This document shows positions 8,255 to 16,793 of a stretch of 64,000 nucleotides of DNA, in pieces; position 1 is the stretch's first letter; each line of letters opens with the position of its first letter. Under the pieces are notes generated by a model. The model saw only the letters and a program-made list of their open reading frames with translations, searched no databases and was not told the DNA's origin. Made by a program: the position numbers and the translations under genes. The DNA is taken from positions 1 through 64,000 of the forward strand of contig JAPPAV010000130.1 of the NCBI GenBank assembly GCA_026705345.1. The letters run 5' to 3'. The stretch comes from Gammaproteobacteria bacterium. Its GTDB lineage: Bacteria > Pseudomonadota > Gammaproteobacteria > Pseudomonadales > Azotimanducaceae.

Positions 8255-10546
8255 ATGTGCACTCCGACCACAGACCACCAAGACACCTGCCAGGGCGCGA
8301 ACCTGGGAAAGCGCTTCGGCATCGTGCTGCTTGCATGCCTCCCCGCCGCGACGTCGGCTGACGAAGTCGCGCCGTGGCGGAACCTCGTCGACCGGGCGAT
8401 CGCACAGGCCTGCGCGATACGGCAACTGCCGATGAAACGCCCCGTCGAGGTCCGGCCGATGACGACCTTCGAGGGCGGCTACACCAAGGGTATCGGCAGC
8501 ACGGTGTGGGAGGAGCAGTACGCGCAAGCCTGGCGGGACGGTTGGTGCGCGGTCGGCGTCTACTGCGAGCGGCAAAACCGAGGCGGCGACGGCAGTAGCT
8601 CCCCCAACCGGCCGCGCGGCCTCTACGATCACTCGGCCAATGTCCTGTATGTGGATGTCGAAGCCGACGACTACGAGGGTACGGTCGCCCACGAGTTCAC
8701 CCACGCCCTCCAACACCAGAACTTCCCGGCGTTGAACGCGCTGCACCTTTGGTACAACCGCGACCTCGCCGCCGCTGGCAACACCGTCATCGAAGGCGGC
8801 GCCCACGTCGTCGGATGGTCCTTTCGTCCCAACCAGCGTGCGCAGCTGTGCATGGTGACACCGGACGAGGGTGGATCCCGGCAACCGCGCTGGTGGGGCT
8901 GGGCACCGGACGACTTCAAGGCCCACGAAATGTTCCCGCACGCCTTCGGACCTGCGCTTTCCCTAGAGGCGCTGCTCGCAGATGGCACGGCGGGGCTCGA
9001 CGCGTTGCTGGCCAATCCGCCGCTGTCGACGCTGGCCGTGTTGCGACCGGCCCAGGACGGACCCGTGGATTTCATCAGGCTGCCGGTCGACGAAATGGAA
9101 GCCGCGATGGCCGACCGGAACTGCCAAGTCGGCCTGAGCAATACCGTCGGAGCGGTCGGCATCTGGGGTCTGCTACGCCTCCATGCCGATGCACCGGTCG
9201 ATGGACCGCCGGGATTCCTGGATCAGTGGGCGGGAGATCGTTTCGCGCACCTGTCCTGTCCGAACGACAACGACGACGAGTTCGCTTGGCTGACGCGATG
9301 GCGGACCGCGGACGCGGCCCGCGAGTTCGCGGAGCGGTTCCACGCCATCGCGGAGATGGTCGTCGACTACGGAGGCGTTCTCGGCGCGGCCCCGACTGCC
9401 TTCGAGCGCGACCGGTCGGTAGTCGTCGTGACACCGGCCTTGGAGCAGATCCTGGACCGCCTGGTGGAGTCGGAGGTCCGCGCGTTCTCGCACTACGACG
9501 ATTGGATCGCGAGTGGTTGCTTCCCCCAGAACACTTGCTACGACCCCGACGGTGGACGCAATCGTCCCGGTCAACGTCCCGGATCGGTCGATGACCCGTG
9601 TCCGTCGAAAGCCGCGGCACCCCCTGGGTTTGCGGATTGGCTAGCGAGGGTCCATCGTGCACGGGATCCCTCGGCCCGGCGAATCCCCGACGCCGAATCC
9701 CTGGCCGAGGCAGCCGGACGGCTGGGGGTATTCTGCGCCACCAATGGAGCGGGAAATTCGGACCTTAAGAACGCCTGCCGGGCCGGTTACGGCGGCGTGG
9801 GCTACCTGACCCGGTTGGACGCCGATCCCGAATGGCAACTGCTACGCGTCTGCCTTGGCAGCGGTGACTTCCGCGCCTGGCTCGAGTCCACATACTACGC
9901 GGACGCGGACCGGCCGTTCGCCTCCACGGCGATCGTCCCGACGACCCACGGCGCCGCGCTGGCGGCCCGTGCCCTCGAAACCGACGGAGCAGTTGGTCTA
10001 CGGGCACTGCTCGACTCCCCGCCGTTGTCTACCCTGGCCGTGCTTCGTCCGGGCCCCCCTGCTCCCGTGGCGTTCATGCGAATGCCGCGTGCCGAGCTCG
10101 CCGAGCACGGTTGCCAGGTCGCTGCCACCGACTCCCAGGGCGTCCTCGGTATTTGGAACCTGCTGATGGACTACGGCGAGGCGCCCGAAGACGATGCCCT
10201 GCCCCCGTTTCTCCTTGGCTGGCGTGGCGACCGCCAGGCGTTCATTCGCTGCGGCGACGGTGGCGACTCACGGGAGCCCGGTTGGGTGTGGATCAGCCGT
10301 TGGGCCAGCCCTCAAGCCGCCGAGACGTTTGCGAGCCACTACCGGGCGATTGCCCGGGACGCCGCAGGGGAGACGGGCTTGCCGACGTCGGCCCGGGTGG
10401 ACATCGACCAGGATACCGTGTGGATCGTCGCGCCGTCGCTACACGAGCTGGCGGCGGTGCTCAAGGACCGCCTCGAGGTGCGCGCCTATTCCGGATTTCG
10501 CGAGTGGGTCACGGACGGCTGCTTCCCCCGGGACGATTGCAGATAG
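8255..10546 (+). CDS. Secreted HExxH protein with internal duplication (gluzincin-like metalloprotease candidate)
   Basis: 763 residues. A hydrophobic stretch GIVLLACLPAATSADE near residues 27-42 suggests export. HEFTH at 146-150 followed by EGGAH starting at Glu180 fits a gluzincin pattern (HExxH plus a downstream Glu). The C-terminal part repeats the end of the first half: PPLSTLAVLRP, GIWxLL, a W-rich segment, then an AYSxFRxW or AFSHYDDW block ending GCFPxxxC occur in both. The second copy lacks the HExxH region, so only one half could be catalytic. No exact family is recognised. The start ATG 8255 lies 27 bases past the CoA-transferase stop; the stop is 3 bases before the next gene, suggesting one transcript. 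Confidence 0.7.
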   Translation: MCTPTTDHQDTCQGANLGKRFGIVLLACLPAATSADEVAPWRNLVDRAIAQACAIRQLPMKRPVEVRPMTTFEGGYTKGIGSTVWEEQYAQAWRDGWCAVGVYCERQNRGGDGSSSPNRPRGLYDHSANVLYVDVEADDYEGTVAHEFTHALQHQNFPALNALHLWYNRDLAAAGNTVIEGGAHVVGWSFRPNQRAQLCMVTPDEGGSRQPRWWGWAPDDFKAHEMFPHAFGPALSLEALLADGTAGLDALLANPPLSTLAVLRPAQDGPVDFIRLPVDEMEAAMADRNCQVGLSNTVGAVGIWGLLRLHADAPVDGPPGFLDQWAGDRFAHLSCPNDNDDEFAWLTRWRTADAAREFAERFHAIAEMVVDYGGVLGAAPTAFERDRSVVVVTPALEQILDRLVESEVRAFSHYDDWIASGCFPQNTCYDPDGGRNRPGQRPGSVDDPCPSKAAAPPGFADWLARVHRARDPSARRIPDAESLAEAAGRLGVFCATNGAGNSDLKNACRAGYGGVGYLTRLDADPEWQLLRVCLGSGDFRAWLESTYYADADRPFASTAIVPTTHGAALAARALETDGAVGLRALLDSPPLSTLAVLRPGPPAPVAFMRMPRAELAEHGCQVAATDSQGVLGIWNLLMDYGEAPEDDALPPFLLGWRGDRQAFIRCGDGGDSREPGWVWISRWASPQAAETFASHYRAIARDAAGETGLPTSARVDIDQDTVWIVAPSLHELAAVLKDRLEVRAYSGFREWVTDGCFPRDDCR

Positions 10547-10549
10547 CGA

Positions 10550-12142
10550 ATGCGGGATCGAACGTCGCGGCGCGGCTCGGACGTGATCGTCGTCGGCGGG
10601 GGCCACAACGGGCTAGTCTGCGCCTGCTATCTCGCCAGGGCGGGTCTTCGCGTGCAGATACTGGAGCGCCGTTCCATCGTCGGCGGAGCGGCGGTCACCG
10701 AGGAGTTCCATCCCGGCTTCCGCAACTCGACCGCCAGCTACACCGTGGGGCTGCTGGCAGACGAGATCATTCGCGACCTGCACCTCAAATCCCACGGTCT
10801 ACGCTTCGTTCCGCGCCCGGTCGCCAATTTCCTGCCGCTCTCCGAGACAGAGTCCCTGACGATCTTCAACGAGGACGCGCGCACCGCTCGCGAGTTCGCG
10901 CGTTTCTCCGCCGCCGACGCCGAGATGCTTCCCGGTTTCCGCGCCATGGTCCACGAGATTGGCAGCGTCGTGCGCCGGCAAATGGACCGTACGCCGCCGA
11001 ATATCGGCGGCGGGGTCGCCGACCTCCTGAATGCCGGTCTCGCCGCCATGGACGCCAAAGGTCTTGCGATGCCACGTCGGCGGGACTTGGCGGATCTGTT
11101 CCTCAAATCCGCCGGCGATCTCCTCGACGCTTTCTTCGACAACGAGCACGTCAAGGCCGCCCTCGCCTTCGACGCCGTGGTCGGCAACTTCGCCTCGCCC
11201 TACGCGTCCGGAACGGCGTACGGGCTGCTGCACCACGCCCTCGGCGAACTCGACGGAAGGCGCGGCGCCTGGGGACACGCCATCGGCGGCATGGGGTCGA
11301 TCACCCAGGCCATGTTGGCAGAGGCACTAGCCCTCGGCGTCGAGGTCGAGACGGGGGCCGAAGTAACCCGGGTGGACGTGGAACGCGGACAGACCCTCGG
11401 CGTGACACTTGCCGACGGCACGTCGCGGACGGCCGAACGCGTCGCCGCCAACGTCGCGCCCAAGTTGCTCTACCTCGATCTCGTCGACGACACCCACCTC
11501 GATGACGAGTTCCTGCAGCGAGTCCGGGCCATCCGCGCCGAATCGGCAACGCTTCGAATCAACGTGGCGCTCAAGGATCTGCCGAACTTCACGTGCGAAC
11601 CGGGTACGGAAGCACAGGCCCACCATGCCGCGGGGATCGTGATCGGCCCAACGCTCGCCTACATGGAGCGGGCCTATTTGGATGCCCGTCAAGGGGCGTG
11701 GTCCGATGCGCCGGTCATCGAAATGCTCATTCCATCAACGGTGGACGACTCCCTCGCGCCGCCCGGCCACCACGTCGCGAGCCTGTTCTGCCAGCACTTC
11801 CCCCGGGACCGGGACTGGGACACCCACCGCGACGCGGCGGCGGACACCGTCTTTGCCGCCATCGACCGATTCGCACCCGATTTCTCGGATGCAGTCATCG
11901 CCCGGGAGATTCTGACCCCCGCCGACCTGGAGGAGCGCTTCGGTCTCCCCGGCGGCGACATCTTCCACGGTGCCATGACCCTCGACCAGCTATGGGTCAA
12001 TCGACCCGTCATGGGCTACGCCGCCTACCGGGGGCCGATCCGAGGGCTCTACCACTGCGGCGCGGGCGCTCACCCGGGGGGCGGGGTGACGGGCTTGCCG
12101 GGCCGCAACGCGGCGCGAGAGATACTCCGGGATCGGCGCTGA
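10550..12142 (+). CDS. PYROXD2/phytoene dehydrogenase-like FAD oxidoreductase
   Basis: 530 residues. The FAD-binding motif VIVVGGGHNGLVCACYLARAG starts near residue 12, followed by the ERR dinucleotide-binding turn and GGAAVTEEFHPGFRNSTASY, a signature shared by the PYROXD2 branch of the phytoene desaturase/amine oxidase superfamily. The C-terminus LYHCGAGAHPGGGVTGLPGRNAA closes the FAD site, as in those enzymes. The reaction is probably a flavin-dependent desaturation or oxidation, but the substrate is unknown. There are no carotenoid genes nearby, which argues against phytoene itself. It starts 3 bases after the upstream HExxH gene. Confidence 0.88.
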   Translation: MRDRTSRRGSDVIVVGGGHNGLVCACYLARAGLRVQILERRSIVGGAAVTEEFHPGFRNSTASYTVGLLADEIIRDLHLKSHGLRFVPRPVANFLPLSETESLTIFNEDARTAREFARFSAADAEMLPGFRAMVHEIGSVVRRQMDRTPPNIGGGVADLLNAGLAAMDAKGLAMPRRRDLADLFLKSAGDLLDAFFDNEHVKAALAFDAVVGNFASPYASGTAYGLLHHALGELDGRRGAWGHAIGGMGSITQAMLAEALALGVEVETGAEVTRVDVERGQTLGVTLADGTSRTAERVAANVAPKLLYLDLVDDTHLDDEFLQRVRAIRAESATLRINVALKDLPNFTCEPGTEAQAHHAAGIVIGPTLAYMERAYLDARQGAWSDAPVIEMLIPSTVDDSLAPPGHHVASLFCQHFPRDRDWDTHRDAAADTVFAAIDRFAPDFSDAVIAREILTPADLEERFGLPGGDIFHGAMTLDQLWVNRPVMGYAAYRGPIRGLYHCGAGAHPGGGVTGLPGRNAAREILRDRR

Positions 12143-12209
12143 GACGGTTTGAAGCTCAAGCCCGCCCGGTCGTTATATGCTGTGCCGATCGACAATCGGA
12201 GGGTTTGGG

Positions 12210-13076
12210 GTGAGCGAATTCCTACAACGGCGAGAAATTGGCAACACGGGTTTGATGTCGAGCCGGTTGGGCATCGGCTCCACGTTCAATGCGCCGACGC
12301 ACGTCATCGAAGATGCTTTTCACCGTGGCATCAACTATCTCTACTGGGGCACCGTGCGCCAGCCCACCTTCGCGCAGGCGATGGCGAATCTCGCCCGGCA
12401 GCACCGCGACGACATGATCATCACGATCCAGTCGTACTCGCCGGACGCGGGCACAATCGAGGGTGAAGTCGAAGAGGCGCTGAAGGCGTCGGGGGTCGAC
12501 CGCTTCGACTTCCTGCTGCTCGGCAATCGCGCCGCCGTGCCGTCGGGTGCATTCGTGGACGTATTCGAGCGGCTGCGTGACCGGGACATCGTGCGGTACA
12601 TGTCCCTGAGCAGCCACAACCGGCCGATGCTGCCGCAACTGCTCGACCTCTACGCGCGCGGCGAAAGCCCCTACGAACTCCTGATGCTGCGCTACAACGG
12701 CGTCCATCGCGGTGCCGAGCGGGACGTCTTCCCGTTCGTCCCCGAATCGGGACCCAAGCCCACGATCATGACCTACACGGCGACGCGATGGGGCCACCTG
12801 GTGGACCCGTCCAAGATGCCGGATGGCGAGGAACCCGTCAGTGCGCGCGACTGCTACCGATACTCGATGTCCCACCCCGCCATCGACATGGTGCTCTGCG
12901 GACCCGCCAACGCCGCGCAGATGGACGAGGCAATCGCGGCGATGGAACGAGGGCCGCTCGAACCCCATGAGCGAGAGCGAATCGAGCGGATCGGCGCGTA
13001 TCTCTACGGTCAGTATGCGCCCGCATACCCCGACGAGGGTGATGCGGAGGACGTGGCGGCGGGCCGCGCCTTGTAG
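12210..13076 (+). CDS. Aldo/keto reductase-like protein with altered catalytic residues
   Basis: 288 residues with the TIM-barrel layout of aldo/keto reductases: the N-terminal REIGNTGLMSSRLGIGS strand, a middle ERLRDRDIVRYMSLSSHN block and the late VLCGPANAAQMDEAI block. However, the usual tetrad looks lost: the GINxxDxAxxY region reads GINYLYWGT, the lysine strand reads MIITIQSY, and the histidine position reads LLLGNRA. It may therefore not be a normal NADPH reductase. I chose GTG 12210 because GGAGG lies 7 bases upstream; the ATG at 12177 has no such site. Its TAG stop lies in a REP-like repeat. Function unknown beyond fold. Confidence 0.75.
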   Translation: MSEFLQRREIGNTGLMSSRLGIGSTFNAPTHVIEDAFHRGINYLYWGTVRQPTFAQAMANLARQHRDDMIITIQSYSPDAGTIEGEVEEALKASGVDRFDFLLLGNRAAVPSGAFVDVFERLRDRDIVRYMSLSSHNRPMLPQLLDLYARGESPYELLMLRYNGVHRGAERDVFPFVPESGPKPTIMTYTATRWGHLVDPSKMPDGEEPVSARDCYRYSMSHPAIDMVLCGPANAAQMDEAIAAMERGPLEPHERERIERIGAYLYGQYAPAYPDEGDAEDVAAGRAL

Positions 13077-13178
13077 GGGACGGGCTTGTCCCGTCCCGTG
13101 CTCATGTCCCGTCCCGTTCTCAGCGAACCGATGGCGTGCGGAAAACCGCACACGGACCGGGACAAGCCCCGCCCCTAC
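13073..13178. repeat. BIME-like pair of inverted GTAG hairpins
   Basis: The left unit (13073-13097) is identical to the unit at 3634, with GTAG, stem GGGACGGG / CCCGTCCC and loop CTTGT. The right unit, inverted, ends in CTAC at 13178 and has a less perfect stem. The element sits between convergent genes and supplies both stop codons: TAG of the aldo/keto reductase-like gene on the plus strand and TAG of the CmcJ-like gene on the minus strand. Confidence 0.82.
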
Positions 13179-14155
13179 GGGTCGTTTCCCAAGCGCGTCG
13201 GCGGAACGTAGCCCTCGATCGGCCCGCTCCACCAGTTGCACACCCGGCCGTCGCGGTAGTACTTGGGGATGGCGGCCTTGAAACGCTCGGCACGGGCGTC
13301 CCGGTCGGTGTCGTCGCCGTAGATTGCCTGCATCCGCACCTCGATGGTGGAACGCATGGGGGCGTCCTCGGGCATCGTGGGATCGGCAACGGCGGTGTGG
13401 AATACGGTACGCAGGTTCAAGACCTCCTGTCGCGTGTCGTACTGTCGAAACGGCAGCACCTCGTCGGGCGTCATGTCCGGGAAGTAGCACCAGCGTTGGT
13501 GCGGCCCGTGAATCAGCCGCTGATCCACGACCTTGGTGTACTGCTTGATGTTGCCTGTGTTCTGGCCGTCCCCGAACACGATGTCGTCGATTCTTACGGA
13601 ACGCATGTCGCAGACAGCGAGCGGCATCATCCGAACCGTCTCGGGAACGGCGCTGCGCCAGATGTTGATGCTCTCGAAGTGCCTGTCATCCGGGACGACT
13701 CGGCGGAAGCCGTCTTCGACCGCAGGCGACATGTCGGCATGGATGCCCTGGGCGTAGGCCCCGCCGCTCCCGTTGGGTGTCGGCTTGACGCCGCGCGGTC
13801 CGGTCTCGCCGCCGAAGCCGTTGCGGTACTCGTGGCCGCCCCCCCGGACTTCGACGCAGCCGGTAACCCGCTTCAGCAGGTCCCTGCACTCCGCGTAGAA
13901 CTCGCTGCGCACGATGTCGTTGTCGAGTAGATCGAGTTGCGTCGGGGAGACGACAAGCTGGAAGCCGTGACTGTCAAGCGTCGGTGCCGGGTCGAGCAGT
14001 CGGGCATTGTGCACGACGATGTTCTCCCGCGTACCGAGGGTCTTGAGGTCGTCCGGATGGTTCGCCGAGTAGTGGTTGGGAACCCGGAAACCGCGGTGAA
14101 GACTGTGCGTGAAGTTGGCCGTCGTGTGAATCGACGCCGGCTGCGCACCGTGCAT
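13175..14155 (-). CDS. CmcJ/NvfI-family oxidoreductase
   Basis: About 326 residues. The pattern AQGIHADMSPAVEDGFRRVV (an HxD pair), followed by NIWRSA and a PLAVCDMRSV block, matches the CmcJ/NvfI/AsaB family, which includes cephamycin 7-alpha-methoxylation partners and fungal 2-oxoglutarate-dependent oxygenase-like proteins. The C-terminal KQYTKVVDQRL and RWCYFPDMTPDEVLPFRQYD blocks are also typical, with a late HTAVADP. Substrate unknown. I prefer ATG 14155; a TTG at 14209 extends the frame but has no convincing ribosome site. It is divergent from a TauD-like oxygenase, so two oxygenases share one intergenic region. Confidence 0.75.
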   Translation of the reverse strand: MHGAQPASIHTTANFTHSLHRGFRVPNHYSANHPDDLKTLGTRENIVVHNARLLDPAPTLDSHGFQLVVSPTQLDLLDNDIVRSEFYAECRDLLKRVTGCVEVRGGGHEYRNGFGGETGPRGVKPTPNGSGGAYAQGIHADMSPAVEDGFRRVVPDDRHFESINIWRSAVPETVRMMPLAVCDMRSVRIDDIVFGDGQNTGNIKQYTKVVDQRLIHGPHQRWCYFPDMTPDEVLPFRQYDTRQEVLNLRTVFHTAVADPTMPEDAPMRSTIEVRMQAIYGDDTDRDARAERFKAAIPKYYRDGRVCNWWSGPIEGYVPPTRLGNDP

Positions 14156-14269
14156 TTCTGGTGGTCTCCCCACGCTCGCCTCGGCAAAGGGCAAGTATAG
14201 ACCCCGCAAAGGCCTCTATACTTGAGCCACTACGATCTCTGCCGCCGAAGGGCAACCTAGGAGCGCATC
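14156..14269. promoter_or_regulatory. Shared intergenic region between divergent oxygenase genes
   Basis: This 114-base gap lies between the starts of the CmcJ-like and TauD-like genes and must hold both promoters. It contains two AT-rich tracts, AAGTATAGACC near 14195 and CTCTATACTTGAG near 14213, that share a TATA core in opposite orientation and could be back-to-back -10 elements. No regulator is assigned. Confidence 0.35.
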
Positions 14270-15427
14270 GTGTCCCAGCCCCAAGACCCGCAACTCGCCG
14301 CCAACCCGCTGTACCTCCGCCATGCCGAACGCGCCAAGGCGGACAAGCCGCCCAACCGGTCGAGCCCGATAGGGGCAGTTGCGCAAGCCCGTTTTCCAGG
14401 CACCAGTCGCCGGGAAATGATGGACGGAATACTCGCCCAGGACGGTGACCTCGTCGCGGGCAGCTTCGGCACGGTCTACTACAAGCCCGTCACCGTTTGC
14501 GGGGTCGCCTTGAAGCTCGAGCCGGTGCAACCCGCCATCGGTACCGTTGTCCACGGCATCGACCTCGCCAAGGATCTCGACGATCCCGACATGGTGACCT
14601 TCCTGCGCGCGTTGTGGCTGGAGCGGCGGGTCATCATGTTCCGCAATCAGAATCACCTGACACGGGAGCAGATGGTGACCTTCGCCGAACACTTCGGCGA
14701 GGTGGGAGAGCAATTCGGCGAGCGCGAGCACAGGCCGAACTCGCCCCACGACTTGAACCAGCAGGTCAAAGTGAAGGGCATTCCCAACATGCTGGTACTG
14801 CCCTCGGACGAGACCGTCCCCAACGCCGCATCGGGCTGGCACGCCGACGCCACCTGGCAGCCGCGCCCGCCCATGGGTTCGATCCTGATGTGCCGGGAAG
14901 CACCGCCCGTCGGCGGCGACACCTGCTTCTGCGACTGCCACGGGATGTGGGAGGGACTGCCCCTGGATGTCAAGCAGCGCGTCCGGCACCTGACCGCGGT
15001 CCACATCGGCGGCGTGGGGCACCAAATGGATGGCGTCACGCCGGTGGCCGAGCATCCGGTTGCTCGAACGCACCCGGAGACCGGGCGGACGACGCTCTAC
15101 GTTCAGCAGGGGTTCGTGCGCCGGTTCGCTGAACAGCACGGGGTGCCCGAAGACGAAGAGAAAGCGCTGCTGTGGCGGATGAAGCTGCAGGAAGGGCGGC
15201 CCGAATACACTTGCCGGTTCCGATGGGAACCCGGCTCCATCACCATGTGGGACAACCGCTGCGTGCTGCACACGGCGAGCGCCGACTTCTGGCCGCATCG
15301 CCGGCTCATGGAACGGTTGACGATCCTCGACTACGACGAATCGCGCCGCACGCCCTACTACGCCCCGAACGAGCACAGCCGCTCGGCCGGGAACCATCGA
15401 GGCTCCGCCTCGGACCGACGGCCGTAG
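14270..15427 (+). CDS. TauD/TfdA-family 2-oxoglutarate-dependent dioxygenase
   Basis: 385 residues. The iron site is visible as WHADATW (His191, Asp193) and a distal His334 in NRCVLHTAS, with arginines near 345-349 (RRLMERL) for 2-oxoglutarate. Family members hydroxylate small acids such as taurine or aryloxyacetates with Fe(II), O2 and 2-oxoglutarate. An N-terminal extension of about 75 residues precedes the common core, which begins VALKLEPVQPAIGTVVHGIDL. Start GTG 14270 has AGGAG upstream. The TAG stop is inside a REP-like hairpin (15424-15448). No sulfonate transport genes are adjacent, so taurine is not implied. Confidence 0.9.
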   Translation: MSQPQDPQLAANPLYLRHAERAKADKPPNRSSPIGAVAQARFPGTSRREMMDGILAQDGDLVAGSFGTVYYKPVTVCGVALKLEPVQPAIGTVVHGIDLAKDLDDPDMVTFLRALWLERRVIMFRNQNHLTREQMVTFAEHFGEVGEQFGEREHRPNSPHDLNQQVKVKGIPNMLVLPSDETVPNAASGWHADATWQPRPPMGSILMCREAPPVGGDTCFCDCHGMWEGLPLDVKQRVRHLTAVHIGGVGHQMDGVTPVAEHPVARTHPETGRTTLYVQQGFVRRFAEQHGVPEDEEKALLWRMKLQEGRPEYTCRFRWEPGSITMWDNRCVLHTASADFWPHRRLMERLTILDYDESRRTPYYAPNEHSRSAGNHRGSASDRRP

Positions 15428-15448
15428 GGGACGGGCTTGTCCCGTCCC
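15424..15448 (+). repeat. REP-like GTAG hairpin, single copy
   Basis: Same 25-base sequence as at 3634: GTAG foot, 8-bp stem and CTTGT loop. It overlaps the end of the TauD-like gene and provides its TAG stop codon. It lies between convergent genes. Confidence 0.85.
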
Positions 15449-15466
15449 TTGCGCGGGCGCCACGCC

Positions 15467-16213
15467 CTAGTCGACCAATGCCAGGTGCCGGCCTAGGAAC
15501 TCGAAGGCGAAATCGATCTCCTCGCCGGGAACTTCGGGATGCAAACCCGGGTTGGCGTGGATTCGCTTGTCGTGACTCGCCAGAGCGTCGAACAGTTCAA
15601 GGTAGCCGTCCCGCGGGAAGAGCTCATCCTCGAGTTGCATCAGGAAGAGCACCGGACAGTGGATCGCGGCTGCATCCGCAAGCACTCGAGGCGCGAACGG
15701 CCGGCCGGCCCGTGTAGTCCCGAGCAACCCGAGCACGGCCGCCTTCGTCTCCGTCAGTTCGGCGAGCGTCGGGACACCGAATATCGAGCCCATCGACAAG
15801 CCGAAGTACGCAAGATCGCCGATGGACGCCTGCTCCCGGGTTGCCGCCAGCGCCGCGAGCCAATCCGCAACCATATCGTCGATGAAGGCCTCGCGACGCA
15901 TCTCCTCGCCAAGCGCCTCCCGGCCACCCGGTCCGACTTGGCGGAGACCATGCACGGGTCCGTCGATGGCGAGCGCGTAGCAACCCGCCCGCGTCAGCCG
16001 CGCCGCCAGATGGCAGATCGGGGTCTGGTAGCGATCACCGGATGCACCGTGTCCGAAAAGCACCATCGGGGCCGTCGACGCTCCGCTCGTCGGCGACCAC
16101 AAGGCACCCGTGACAGGCCGGTCGCTGGCCGCACGGGACAGTCGGAATTCTCGCACGGAGCGCCCCGTTGGATCGTTCGCCCGCCACCACTCGGATGGCC
16201 TACCTGTCGTCAT
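15467..16213 (-). CDS. Alpha/beta hydrolase (dienelactone hydrolase-like)
   Basis: About 248 residues. Visible motifs are PMVLFGHGASGD (oxyanion region), the nucleophile elbow GLSMGS, and a late HxEVPGEEIDFAFEFLGRHL tail carrying the probable catalytic histidine; LFLMQLEDELFPRDG holds the acid. It hydrolyses an ester, lactone or amide; substrate unknown. The open frame runs to 16345, but residues before MTTGRPSEWW look non-coding, so I use ATG 16213; the ribosome site is weak and the start is uncertain. It converges on the TauD-like gene and diverges from the DUF1761 gene. Confidence 0.78.
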   Translation of the reverse strand: MTTGRPSEWWRANDPTGRSVREFRLSRAASDRPVTGALWSPTSGASTAPMVLFGHGASGDRYQTPICHLAARLTRAGCYALAIDGPVHGLRQVGPGGREALGEEMRREAFIDDMVADWLAALAATREQASIGDLAYFGLSMGSIFGVPTLAELTETKAAVLGLLGTTRAGRPFAPRVLADAAAIHCPVLFLMQLEDELFPRDGYLELFDALASHDKRIHANPGLHPEVPGEEIDFAFEFLGRHLALVD

Positions 16214-16374
16214 TGGGCGAGCCAAGGTGCCAGCGTCGGTGTTCGGGGGGTTCGCGGTTCGGCAATGTCCATTCGGCCCCTCCATTGGCGACGTGGCAAA
16301 TATACGCCGTTGCCCCGACGCGCAGACAATACTGCGATACTTCAATCCACCACCAACCCGTAAGGAGACTCAAC

Positions 16375-16782
16375 ATGCTCGACTTCGCCGGGCTGAACTG
16401 GTGGGCGATCCTCGTCGCGACCGCGGCCGCGTTCGCGCTTGGCTACGTCTGGTACGGGCCCGTATTCGGCAAGGCCTGGCTCGCCGCCCTTGGCAAGACC
16501 GAGGAGGAGATCCAACCCTCGCCCACGCCGTTCGTCGTCAGTTTCGTCGCCGCGCTCGCGACCTGCATCGTCGTCGCCGCGTTGATGGGGGGTCTCGGAT
16601 TGACCGGCGTCGCTAACGGCGCCGTGCTCGGACTTCTCACCGGTGTCGCCTTCATCGCCGCTTCCATGGCCTCCGACACGGCGTTCTGTGGCTGGGGATG
16701 GAAGCTCTGGGCAATCCAGGCCGGCTACCGCGTGGCCTATTCGATCATCATGGGAGCCATCATCGGCGTCTGGCCGACCTGA
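16375..16782 (+). CDS. DUF1761 family membrane protein
   Basis: 135 residues, almost entirely hydrophobic with about four membrane segments. The N-terminus LNWWAILVATAAAFALGYVWYGPVFGKAWLAALG is the hallmark of DUF1761, and WAIQAGYRVAYSIIMGAIIGVW closes it. Function unknown; it should sit in the inner membrane. Start ATG 16375 is set by TAAGGAG 7 bases upstream. The next gene starts 11 bases after the stop, so the two may be co-transcribed. Confidence 0.85.
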   Translation: MLDFAGLNWWAILVATAAAFALGYVWYGPVFGKAWLAALGKTEEEIQPSPTPFVVSFVAALATCIVVAALMGGLGLTGVANGAVLGLLTGVAFIAASMASDTAFCGWGWKLWAIQAGYRVAYSIIMGAIIGVWPT

Positions 16783-16793
16783 CCTCGACGCAC

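Noticed and set aside
6921-8405. 494-residue minus-strand frame
   Set aside because: It lies opposite the CoA-transferase and shows no domain; high GC gives long shadow frames.
12222-13490. 422-residue minus-strand frame
   Set aside because: It is antisense to the aldo/keto reductase-like gene and runs through a BIME.
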